Shown here one piece after another: positions 56,369 to 64,000 of a stretch of DNA of 64,000 nucleotides. The translations under genes were made by a program, and so were the position numbers. The notes beneath the pieces were generated by a model. It was not told the origin of the DNA. It saw only the letters and a list, made by a program, of their open reading frames with translations, and searched no databases. Numbering within the stretch: position 1 is the first letter of the stretch; each line of letters opens with the position of its first letter. This DNA is from Beutenbergia cavernae DSM 12333. Its GTDB lineage: Bacteria; Actinomycetota; Actinomycetes; Actinomycetales; Beutenbergiaceae. The DNA lies in contig NC_012669.1 of the NCBI RefSeq assembly GCF_000023105.1, positions 372,001 to 436,000 of the forward strand, written 5' to 3'.

Positions 56369-57631
56369 CTACAGCGCCGCGAGCCGCCGGTTGAGGTACC
56401 GCTGCTCCGGCACGCTCCGCGTGAGCTGGGCGGCCCGCGCATAGGACTCGCGGGCGCCGTCGAGATCGCCGGCCTCTTCGAGCAGGTGCGCGCGGACCGC
56501 GTGCAGCCGGTGGTGGTCACGCATCGCGGCGTCGGCGCGGAGGTCCTCGAGCATCGCGAGGCCGGCACCCGGGCCGTCGACCATGGCGACGGCGACCGCC
56601 CGGTTCAGCGTGACGACCGGCGACGGCGCCACGTGGGTGAGCATGGCGTACAGCTCGCAGATCTGCGGCCAGTCGGTGTCCTCCCACGTCGCGGCCTCGT
56701 CGTGGACGGCGGCGATCGCCGCCGTGAGCTGGTACCGCCCGACCGGTCCGCGCGGCAGGACACGCTCGAGCAGGGCCACGCCCTCGGCGATCGGCGCGCG
56801 CGCCCAGCGGCGGCGGTCCTGCTCCGCGAGCGGCACGAGGTCGCCGGCACCGTCGGTGCGGGCGCCTGCGCGCGCGTTCGTGAGGAGCATGAGGGCGAGG
56901 GCGCCGGCCGCCTCGTCGTGGTCGGGCAGGGCGGCGACGACCTGGCGCACCAGGCGGATGGCCTCCGCCGTCAGGGCCTCGTCGAGCAGCGCCTCGCCCG
57001 ACGCGCGGGTGTAGCCGGCCGTGAACATGAGGTGGCAGGCGTCGAGGACGGCGGCGACGCGGTCCGGCAGCTCGTCGGCCGACGGCATCGCGAACCGGGC
57101 GCCCGCCTCGCGCAGCGTCGCGCGGGCACGGGTGAGCCGCTGCGTCATCGTGCGGACGGGCACGAGGTACGCGGCGGCGATGTCGTCCACGCCGAGGCCG
57201 CCGACCGATCGCAGGCACAGCGCGACCTGCGAGGACCGGCTCAGGCTCGGGTGGCAGCACAGGAGCAGGAGCTGCAGCGTGTCGTCCGCGTCGGTCGACG
57301 GCGTCTCGTCGGCGGCGGGGACGACGGCGGAGCGTGCGTCGCGCTCGTGGTCGGCCTCCTCGCGCGCGCGGCGGGCGCCGTCCGAGCGCAGCGCGTCGAT
57401 CAGCCGCCGGGACGCCACGCGGACGAGCCAGCCCCGTGGGTTGTCCGGGACGCCGTCGGTCTCCCAGGCGAGGGCGTCCTCGGCGGCGTCCTGGAGCGCG
57501 TCCTGGCACCGCTCGAGGTCGGAGTACCGCCGCAGCAGGGCCGCGAGGACGTGCGGCGCCTCCCGGCGCCACACGTCCTCGAGCGCGGCCGGGGCGGCGG
57601 AACCCGCCCCACGGCGTACGGGAACGCTCAT
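56369..57631 (-). CDS. ECF sigma factor with C-terminal TPR extension (ECF42 type)
   Basis: A 420-residue sigma-70-family factor. Region 2 is at about 20-85 (LERCQDALQDAAEDALAWE, then PRGWLVRVASRRLIDAL) and region 4 at about 130-180 (SVGGLGVDDIAAAYLV, TMTQRLTRARATLRE). A 230-residue helical extension with TPR-like repeats follows. This long form and its location 30 bp after a YCII/DGPF gene match the ECF42 group, which has no classical anti-sigma factor; its TPR part is thought to control activity. Target promoters are unknown. Confidence 0.88.
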   Translation of the reverse strand: MSVPVRRGAGSAAPAALEDVWRREAPHVLAALLRRYSDLERCQDALQDAAEDALAWETDGVPDNPRGWLVRVASRRLIDALRSDGARRAREEADHERDARSAVVPAADETPSTDADDTLQLLLLCCHPSLSRSSQVALCLRSVGGLGVDDIAAAYLVPVRTMTQRLTRARATLREAGARFAMPSADELPDRVAAVLDACHLMFTAGYTRASGEALLDEALTAEAIRLVRQVVAALPDHDEAAGALALMLLTNARAGARTDGAGDLVPLAEQDRRRWARAPIAEGVALLERVLPRGPVGRYQLTAAIAAVHDEAATWEDTDWPQICELYAMLTHVAPSPVVTLNRAVAVAMVDGPGAGLAMLEDLRADAAMRDHHRLHAVRAHLLEEAGDLDGARESYARAAQLTRSVPEQRYLNRRLAAL

Positions 57632-57661
57632 CGCGACCCTGTCGTCGTCGTCGTCGTCCCG

Positions 57662-58051
57662 CTACTCGTCGCCGCCCGGCCCCATCGCGGGGCGTAGCTC
57701 GACGGTCTCGCCGGGACCGGCGAACGACGCCGTGACCTCCTCGGCGCGCTCCTGGCTCTCGACGTCGATGAGGAAGAAGCCGGCGAGGTGCTCCTTGGCC
57801 TCGGAGTACGGGCCGTCGGAGACCAGCGGGGAACCGTCGGCCCAGCGGTACAGCCGTGCGCTCGCGGCGTCGCCGAGCGCCTCGCCCCCGATGAGCTCGC
57901 CGCGCTCCTGGAGCTCGGTCATGACGGACTCGAACGCGGCGTTGAGCCGCTCCCGCTCCGCGGCGGGCAGCGCCTGGTGCGCGGGGAGGAAGTCGCTCGT
58001 GGGGTGGCCCCAGGGCTGGGGGTTGGAGTGGATGAGGATGACGTACTTCAT
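57662..58051 (-). CDS. YCII/DGPF-domain protein
   Basis: A 129-residue protein with the YCII fold (MKYVILIHSNP...) and the motif VSDGPYSEAKEHLAGFFLID, the DGPF-type signature. It is upstream of, and most likely co-transcribed with, the ECF42 sigma gene; partner proteins of this type are often targets or modulators of the sigma factor. Catalytic residues for an enzyme are not obvious. ATG with AAGGAGA. Confidence 0.88.
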   Translation of the reverse strand: MKYVILIHSNPQPWGHPTSDFLPAHQALPAAERERLNAAFESVMTELQERGELIGGEALGDAASARLYRWADGSPLVSDGPYSEAKEHLAGFFLIDVESQERAEEVTASFAGPGETVELRPAMGPGGDE

Positions 58052-58159
58052 GGCGGCTCTCCTTGAGACTCGACGACGGCGTCCCTCGCCGTCACGGGTA
58101 CGTCGGAGCGGACGTCCCCGATGTCGACATGGTCGCCGCGAGCCGCTCGGGCTCGGGGC

Positions 58160-58729
58160 CTAGAGGTACTGACCGGGCGCGCGATCGCCGTCGTCGGCGC
58201 GGGCCACGGGCACCTGCCCCCCGGCGCCGTGCCCGGGCACCGGCATGACCCCGGGCGGCAGCGCCCGGCGCATCTGGGTCAGCTGCGACTGCGCCTGCAT
58301 CTGCTGCGCCACGAGCGCCGTCTGTATCCCGTGGAACAGACCCTCGAGCCAGCCGACGAGCTGCGCCTGTGCCACGCGAAGCTCGGCGTCGGACGGCGTG
58401 GAGGCGTCGGTGAACGGCAGCGTGATCCGGTGCAGCTCCGCGATGAGCTCCGGGGAGAGGCCGTCCTCGAGCTCGTGCAGGGATCGCTCGTGCACCTCCG
58501 CGAGGCGTTCACGGGCGGCGTCGTCGAGCGGTGCGGCCTTCACCTCCTCGAGCAGCTGCTTGAGCATCGTGCCGATCCGCATGACTTTGGCCGGCTCCTC
58601 GACGAGGCTGGTCGGGTCCGTCGGACCCTTCTCCTCGGGGGTGTCGGCGCCGATCGCCTCCGGTTCGACGACGACGACCTCGGGCTGGTCCGCACGCGTG
58701 CCGGTCTGGTCCTCGCTCTGCTCCGTCAT
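58160..58729 (-). CDS. bpa: Bacterial proteasome activator Bpa (PafE type)
   Basis: A 189-residue homologue of the mycobacterial proteasome activator (Rv3780). A disordered acidic N-terminus (about 1-45) is followed by a four-helix region (KVMRIGTMLKQLLEEVKAAP, LHELEDGLSPELIAELHRI and AQLVGWLEGLFHGIQTAL). The protein ends exactly in GQYL, the motif that docks on the 20S proteasome and opens its gate, allowing ATP-independent degradation. It implies a 20S proteasome elsewhere in this genome. It lies 7 bp after the cyclase gene, likely in one operon. Confidence 0.93.
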   Translation of the reverse strand: MTEQSEDQTGTRADQPEVVVVEPEAIGADTPEEKGPTDPTSLVEEPAKVMRIGTMLKQLLEEVKAAPLDDAARERLAEVHERSLHELEDGLSPELIAELHRITLPFTDASTPSDAELRVAQAQLVGWLEGLFHGIQTALVAQQMQAQSQLTQMRRALPPGVMPVPGHGAGGQVPVARADDGDRAPGQYL

Positions 58730-58736
58730 GACTCCA

Positions 58737-61700
58737 TCATGACCGCTCCGCGCGCGCCCGGCTCGCCCGCTGCCGCAGGGCTTCCCGGCCGGAGGTCGCC
58801 AGGTACTCCCGGGCGAGGTCGGGATCGCCGATGGCGGAGGTGCGGTCGTCGAGGAGGGCGAGCGCCAGCTCGGCGACGTCGGGGAGCGCCGCTCCGTCCC
58901 CGGCGTCGAGCGCCGTAGCGAGCACCGCCTCGGGTCGGACACAGCCCCGCAGCGCCTCGAGATCGAGCCGCGACAACAGCTCGACGTGGTCCGAGGAGCG
59001 CCCGAGAGCGATCTGCGCGGCCGCCAGCTCGAGCTCGTAGGACGCCCGCGCCCGGACGTCGTCGGGGACGTCGGCCACCACCGCCGCCAGGTCTCGGGCG
59101 AGCGCCGACGCCCTGCTGACCTCACCCAGCTCCCGGTACACGTAGTGCACGCGCAGCAGCGCCTCCGCCCGGTCCTTGGCCGTGTGCGCGTCGGACATGC
59201 TCGCCAGGGCGACGCCGGCCCACTCCCGCGCACTCTCGGGCACGCCCGCCTCGACCATGAGGAGCGCGAGCAGGGCGGCGAGGTCGACCTCGAGCTGGTG
59301 GTCGCCCACCTCCTTGGCGATCGTCAGCGCTTCCGTGAACAGCTCGTGGGCCGACGCCGTACGCCCGAGCAGCGCCTCGACCTGCCCGTGGACACCGAGC
59401 GCCGTCGCGAGCGCCTCCTGGTCGTCGAGCCGCCGGATGATCTCGAGGGACTCCGTCACCCACCGCCCGGCGTCGGCGAGCTGGCCGGTGAACAGGGCGA
59501 TCGCCGCCGCGTTCGTCAGCGTCACGGCCTCGCGGTAGCGGTACCCCGTCCGCCGGAACAGGGGCAGCGCCTGGATGAGCGCGGACAGGGCCTCCGAGTA
59601 CCGGCCCAGGTGGTACAGCACGTTCGAGGACTGGTGCAGCGTGACGGCCTGGGCCTCCTCGTCGCCACGCTGGGAGTTCAGGGCGTACGCGGCCTCGACG
59701 CTCGCGAGCGCCGCGGCGTAGTCGTCCTCCGCGACCTCGGTCATGGACCGGTACCGCAGCGCTTCCGCCTCGACGTCGGTCAGCCCGTGCGCGCGGGCCG
59801 TCCTGAGCGCGTCCGTCAGGGCCGCGCGCGCGCCGTCCAGGTCGAACGCCCACTGCCGTGCCTTCGCGAACGCGAGCTGGGCGGCGGCGAGCTCGGCGTC
59901 CGCGCCGAGGTGCCGCGCCAGGTCGGCGGCCTGCGCGGCGTGGGCCGACGCGTCGTCGTAGGAGCTCCGCTCGAACGCCCACACGGACCGCGCGAGGGCC
60001 AGGCGGAGCTGGCGTGCCTCGTCCGCGGGCAGGTCGGCGGCGCTCGCGGCCATCGCCTCGAGGTCGGCGTGCTGTCCGTCCACGTCGCCTCGTCGCTCTC
60101 GGACGAGCAGGCGCTCCGCATGGGCATCGAACCGCAGCGCGGGGTCGGCGGGCGCGGTACGCAGCGCGCCGGCCAGCAGGTTCTCGGCGTCCTGGAGCGC
60201 CCAGACGGACCCGGCCCGGCGTGCGGCGCGCAGGTACCACCCGGCGGCGCCCTCGTCGGCGCCGCGTTCGAGGTGGTCGGCGACGACGGCGGCGTACTCG
60301 TCGCCGCGCCCGGTGCGTTCCGTGAGGTCGGCGAGCCACGCGGCCGCCTGGCGGTGGTCGACGGTGCGGCGGGACCGGAGCACGCCGTCGTACGCGACGT
60401 CGCGCAGGAGGGAGTGCGCGAAGAGGAACTCGCGCGTGCCGTCGAAGGACGACGTCGCCCGCTCCTGCACGATGCCGACGGCGCGGAGCCGGTCCAGGAC
60501 GGTGCCCACGTCGGCCGGGTCCTCACCGGCGACGGCCGCCACCGCCGTGTCCCAGAACACGCGGCCGACGACGGCCGCCCGTTGCGCGACGTCCCGGTCG
60601 AGCGGTCCGAGCGCGTCGATCCGGGCCTGGAGGACGCCGCGCAGCGTGGCGGGGACGACGAGCGGCTCCCAGCGGCTGAGGTCGACGCGCCATTCGGCGT
60701 CGCGGCGGACGACGACGCCGGTCTCGTGCAGCCACGCGGCGAGCTCCTCGAGGTAGAACGGGTTGCCGTCGGCGGCCCCGAGCACCGTGTCGACGACGAC
60801 GTCCGGCAGCGTCCCGGCGTGGTGCGTGAGCTCGTCGAGGAGGGTGCGGCTCGCGCGCCGGCCGAGCGGGGCGAGGTCGAGCCGCACGTGGTGGGCGCGT
60901 CCCTCGCCCCAGAGCGGCCGCCGGTCGAACAGCGCGGGCCGCGCCGTCGCGACCACGTAGACGCGGGCGGACCGCAGCTGCTCGTCGGCGCTCTCGAGCC
61001 AGTCGAGCGACTCGTCGTCGGCCCAGTGCACGTCCTCGAGCAGCACGACGACCGGCGCGACCTCCGAGATGCGGGCCATGAGCTCCGCGAGGAGCGTCGT
61101 CGCCTGCTGCCGGAGCCCTCGCGGGTCGGTGCCCGGCTCGGGGTCCCGCAGCCCCAGCCACGTCGAGACGGTGCGCGCCGCTGCTGCGGCGCGCGAGCCG
61201 AACGGCGTCGCGAAGGCCGTGCCGATCGCCTGCTCGACGGTGGCCGGCGGATCCGTCTCCGTGACCCCGATCCTCGCGAAGAGCACGGTGCGCAGGAGGG
61301 CGTTCGGCCGGTGCAGGTCGGACCGCGTGGCGCGACCGCGGAACCACCACGCCGGCTCCGGGCGCTCCGACAGCCACCGGTCGAGCTCGAACGCCAGCCG
61401 GGACTTGCCGACTCCGGCGTCGCCGACGATCGTGACGAGCCGCCACGCCCGCTCCTCGACGACGTCGTCGAGCGTCTCCCGCAGCATCGCGAGCTCGCGT
61501 TCGCGGCCGACGGTGGGCGTGTCCGCCGAGCCGTCCGACTCGATGTGGAACCGCGCCGGCCGCTCGTTGCGCACCAGGTACGCGTCGACCGGGTCCTCGA
61601 TGCCCTTCAGCACGAGGCCCGGGCGCTCCTCGAACGAGAAGAGGCCGCGGACGTGCCGGTGCGTGCCGGCGGAGATGAGGACGCCGTCGACGGGTGCCGC

Positions 61701-62279
61701 CGCCTGGATCCGGCTCGCGCGGTTGACGGTCTGTCCCACGGCCACGAACTCGTGACCGGCCCGCTCGCCGAGCGTGCTGACGACGACGTCGCCCGTGTCG
61801 ATGCCGACCCGCATGTGCAGGCGGACGCCCTGCGGCAGGCCGGCCGCGGCGGTGAGGTCGCGGAGCGACGCCCGCATCTCGAGGGCGGCACGGACGGCGC
61901 GCTGCGCGTCGTCCTCCTCGGAGGCGTACAGCCCGAACACGGCCATCACGGCGTCGCCGATGAACTTCTCGACGACGCCGCCGTGCCGCGTGATCGCGGA
62001 CTGCCATCTGCCGAAGTAGGCGGCGACGATGCCGCGCACGTCCTCAGCGTCGAGGCTCCCCGACAACGTGGTGAAGTCGACGAGGTCGGCGAACACGACT
62101 GTCACGAGTCGGCGTTGCTCGCCGGCGGTGCGGGCGGAGAGCGCGTCGAGGCGCTCGCGCAGCGGCCCGAGCGCCACGTCGACGACCTGGTCCCCCAGGG
62201 TGTCGCGCTGCGCCTCGAGCGCCTCCATGGCACGCCGCAGCTGCGCGACGTCGTCTGCCCCCGGCACCTGGCCGGCCAT
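58737..62279 (-). CDS. Class III adenylate/guanylate cyclase with AAA ATPase and TPR domains
   Basis: A 1,180-residue multidomain regulator. The class III cyclase domain (about 58-240) has VVFADLVDFTTLS and VVEKFIGDAVMAVFG with both metal-binding Asp, and HEFVAVGQTVNRASRIQ. The AAA/STAND ATPase (about 265-600) has Walker A GDAGVGKSRL and Walker B VVVLLEDVHWADDESLDWL. The remaining ~500 residues are TPR helices. It resembles actinobacterial cyclase-regulator fusions that make cAMP (or cGMP) in response to unknown signals. ATG at 62279 is 6 bases after TACCGT (minus strand 62291-62286): leaderless. Divergent from a cyclic-nucleotide-binding protein. Confidence 0.92.
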   Translation of the reverse strand: MAGQVPGADDVAQLRRAMEALEAQRDTLGDQVVDVALGPLRERLDALSARTAGEQRRLVTVVFADLVDFTTLSGSLDAEDVRGIVAAYFGRWQSAITRHGGVVEKFIGDAVMAVFGLYASEEDDAQRAVRAALEMRASLRDLTAAAGLPQGVRLHMRVGIDTGDVVVSTLGERAGHEFVAVGQTVNRASRIQAAAPVDGVLISAGTHRHVRGLFSFEERPGLVLKGIEDPVDAYLVRNERPARFHIESDGSADTPTVGRERELAMLRETLDDVVEERAWRLVTIVGDAGVGKSRLAFELDRWLSERPEPAWWFRGRATRSDLHRPNALLRTVLFARIGVTETDPPATVEQAIGTAFATPFGSRAAAAARTVSTWLGLRDPEPGTDPRGLRQQATTLLAELMARISEVAPVVVLLEDVHWADDESLDWLESADEQLRSARVYVVATARPALFDRRPLWGEGRAHHVRLDLAPLGRRASRTLLDELTHHAGTLPDVVVDTVLGAADGNPFYLEELAAWLHETGVVVRRDAEWRVDLSRWEPLVVPATLRGVLQARIDALGPLDRDVAQRAAVVGRVFWDTAVAAVAGEDPADVGTVLDRLRAVGIVQERATSSFDGTREFLFAHSLLRDVAYDGVLRSRRTVDHRQAAAWLADLTERTGRGDEYAAVVADHLERGADEGAAGWYLRAARRAGSVWALQDAENLLAGALRTAPADPALRFDAHAERLLVRERRGDVDGQHADLEAMAASAADLPADEARQLRLALARSVWAFERSSYDDASAHAAQAADLARHLGADAELAAAQLAFAKARQWAFDLDGARAALTDALRTARAHGLTDVEAEALRYRSMTEVAEDDYAAALASVEAAYALNSQRGDEEAQAVTLHQSSNVLYHLGRYSEALSALIQALPLFRRTGYRYREAVTLTNAAAIALFTGQLADAGRWVTESLEIIRRLDDQEALATALGVHGQVEALLGRTASAHELFTEALTIAKEVGDHQLEVDLAALLALLMVEAGVPESAREWAGVALASMSDAHTAKDRAEALLRVHYVYRELGEVSRASALARDLAAVVADVPDDVRARASYELELAAAQIALGRSSDHVELLSRLDLEALRGCVRPEAVLATALDAGDGAALPDVAELALALLDDRTSAIGDPDLAREYLATSGREALRQRASRARAERS

Positions 62280-62424
62280 GAGCCAACGGTAGAGGCGGGA
62301 GCGGCGCCGCGTGCCCGACCGGCCCGCGATCACCCGGCCTCCGGCGCAGAATCACCCTGTTCCGGCAGCGCGCTGGCGCCTGCGGCCGAGGATGCTGGGC
62401 CCGTGTCGTGGTGAGGAGCTCCCC

Positions 62425-63447
62425 ATGCGTGTGCAGGCGACGGCGACAGCTGTGTCGTGGATCCCGTCCGAGTCGGTGACCGGGGCGTTGCGCGCGGGCT
62501 TCGACCTGCGGCTGTCCCACTACGACTCACCCCCTCCGGCGAGGCTGTCCTCCCCGGACGAGGTCCGGCGTCTCCGCGACGCCGACGGGTTCCGGTTCGC
62601 GAACGTGCTGGGGGTTTGGGCCGACGTCGACGACGACGGGGTGCACGACGTCGGGATCTCGCCGTCGTCGGGGCTCGCCATGGGGGCGACGACGACGCGG
62701 CTCGCGGGGCTCGCTATCCGGTTCGCGGCGGTGTCCCTGCCCGTGCTGCGCCATGAGCCGGAGGTGCTGGGCAGCGGGGTGCGGGTCGTGCAGACGGTCG
62801 GCGGTCGCACGGGTGTGCCGCTGCCGCGCCCGGTGCCGCACCCGCCGTTCGTCCAGTGGTCGGCGCCGACCGTGTGGACGACGCTCGCGGTGACGCTCCG
62901 GCCCGACGGCACGAGCGACGTCGAGCTCCTCGGCGCGAGCGCGTTCCCGCGGCACTGGGTCTACGGGCCCGACGGCACGCTCGTGGCGAAGAGCGGGCTC
63001 ACGGACCCCGACGGCTGGCTCAAGCACTCCTTCGGGGAGCGGACGCCGTGGAGCAGCTCGGACTCGTCGGTGCTGGTCGCTGAGGCGGAGAGCGCGCTCG
63101 AGCGGGAGCTGTCGGCGCTCATCATGCGCGGCGGCGCTGAGCCCGAGATCCGGCGTGTCGGTGCCGGCGCCGCCGTGATGCGCCAGGGTGAGCCTGGCGA
63201 CGAGCTCTTCCTCGTGCTCGACGGCGTCCTCGACGTGGCTGTCGACTCGACGATCGTGGCAGAGGTCGGGCCGGGCGCCGTCATCGGCGAACGTGCGCTC
63301 CTGGAGGGTGGTCGGCGCACGGCGACGGTGCGGGCGCGGACCCCGGCGCGGCTCGCCGTCGCGGGGGCCGACGCCGTGGACCTCGACCGGCTCCGCGAGC
63401 TCGCCGCGGGTCACCAGCGGGAGATCGGCGCGACGCCGGTCGCCTGA
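62425..63447 (+). CDS. Cyclic-nucleotide-binding domain protein
   Basis: A 340-residue protein. Residues about 235-330 are a cNMP-binding jelly roll: MRQGEPGDELFLVLDGVLDV, then PGAVIGERALLEGGRRTATVRA, the phosphate-binding cassette with the conserved Glu and Arg. The N-terminal 210 residues are not recognised, Pro/Val-rich and without HTH, so it is not a CRP. ATG with GAGGAG. Lying divergent from the cyclase, it is a candidate receptor of the signal made next door. Confidence 0.85.
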   Translation: MRVQATATAVSWIPSESVTGALRAGFDLRLSHYDSPPPARLSSPDEVRRLRDADGFRFANVLGVWADVDDDGVHDVGISPSSGLAMGATTTRLAGLAIRFAAVSLPVLRHEPEVLGSGVRVVQTVGGRTGVPLPRPVPHPPFVQWSAPTVWTTLAVTLRPDGTSDVELLGASAFPRHWVYGPDGTLVAKSGLTDPDGWLKHSFGERTPWSSSDSSVLVAEAESALERELSALIMRGGAEPEIRRVGAGAAVMRQGEPGDELFLVLDGVLDVAVDSTIVAEVGPGAVIGERALLEGGRRTATVRARTPARLAVAGADAVDLDRLRELAAGHQREIGATPVA

Positions 63448-63558
63448 CGGGCGGCGGGCCGGCGTCCGACGTCGCTTGGCGGGCGCCCGCCGTGACTGCC
63501 GGGTCGGGATGGTGCGGAAACCGTGGTGCGCCCGGCGCGGGTCTGGCATCCTCTGGCC

Positions 63559-64000
63559 ATGGTGACGGGCAGCACCACGATGACGACGGCGCGGGCAACG
63601 ATGCATGCGCGTTCGCTCCCGCTCGCGCTGACCTCGGTGACACTCATTGCGCTGTTGTTCTGCGAGATGGCGTACCCCCACAGCCCGTACCCCCAAGGGC
63701 TGGTGCCGGGTGTCGCGTACCTCGTGACGTTCCTGATCGTCCGAGCGATTCGGCCACGGGAGCCGATGGGTGTCCGTGTGCCCTACGGGGTGCTTGCTCT
63801 AGTCCTGCTCGCGCTCGGCATCATGCCGCTCGTCGGGATGTTCGCGGGCGCGCCGTTTCTCCTCGGGCTCGGCCTCGTCACGCTGGGGATTCGCGACCGC
63901 GATGCGTGGCTCTGGGTCCCCGGGATTGCGCTGATGGTCCTAAGCCCACTCATGGCGTTCTGGACTATCGAGAACCACCTGGGCCTGAATTCGGAGAGCG
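63559..64000 (+). CDS. Membrane protein, partial (right window edge)
   Basis: At least 147 residues, cut by the window end. Four to five hydrophobic helices ([76 protein letters not shown]). No family recognised. The ATG lies 6 bases after a weak -10 (CATCCT). The frame stays open to the last base. Confidence 0.65.
   Translation, partial: MVTGSTTMTTARATMHARSLPLALTSVTLIALLFCEMAYPHSPYPQGLVPGVAYLVTFLIVRAIRPREPMGVRVPYGVLALVLLALGIMPLVGMFAGAPFLLGLGLVTLGIRDRDAWLWVPGIALMVLSPLMAFWTIENHLGLNSES

Overview
The window is very GC-rich, dense with genes and free of rRNA, tRNA, phage or insertion-sequence genes. Codon use, a Bpa-type proteasome activator, a class III cyclase, an ECF42-type sigma factor with a YCII partner, DUF222/HNH and DUF5926 proteins, and many leaderless start sites (TANNNT six or seven bases before ATG/GTG) point to the chromosome of an actinobacterium. 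Micrococcales (Cellulomonas/Promicromonospora relatives) is the best guess, but genus cannot be fixed from sequence reading alone.

Layout. (1) 1-3.3 kb: a DUF222/HNH protein, a GNAT acetyltransferase and two short tandem-repeat arrays. (2) 3.37-25.29 kb: a minus-strand run of nine tightly packed genes (245 to 1,624 residues each) of large, apparently beta-rich proteins with low-complexity linkers, no signal peptides, no membrane segments and no recognisable enzyme. Three are diverged paralogues, and one carries an OmpA-like domain between expandable linkers. A perfect 15-bp dyad lies just before the first gene. This is the main candidate for an undescribed system; its function is unknown. (3) 25.5-30.1 kb: an ArsR-SRPBCC fusion regulator, a PadR/membrane-protein pair divergent from an ABC exporter, and a LuxR-type regulator with a degenerate receiver. 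(4) 30.3-40.8 kb: a very large secreted nuclease/5'-nucleotidase, gluconokinase, a DUF4333 lipoprotein, pyruvate oxidase (PoxB type), thioredoxin, and a MurNAc-recycling pair (MurQ plus BadF-type kinase). (5) 41-47.7 kb: an MFS permease divergent from a secreted Asp-box beta-propeller protein under a LacI-type operator, then phosphoglucomutase, DUF5926 and a GT2 glycosyltransferase. (6) 47.7-54.6 kb: a large membrane protein with an alkaline-phosphatase-like ectodomain, PheA, a lipid kinase, SerS and a HAD phosphatase. (7) 54.7-64 kb: a TPR protein, the ECF42/YCII pair, Bpa, a giant cyclase-ATPase-TPR regulator divergent from a cyclic-nucleotide-binding protein, and a membrane protein cut by the window end.

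A dispersed 22-bp repeat module (core CGCGAGAGG, ending CAC) forms three separate intergenic arrays at 38.1, 43.8 and 51.2 kb. In the last it folds into a 34-bp stem between convergent genes. Convergent junctions here generally hold dyads or short tandem repeats, which suggests a role in ending transcription or in nucleoid organisation.
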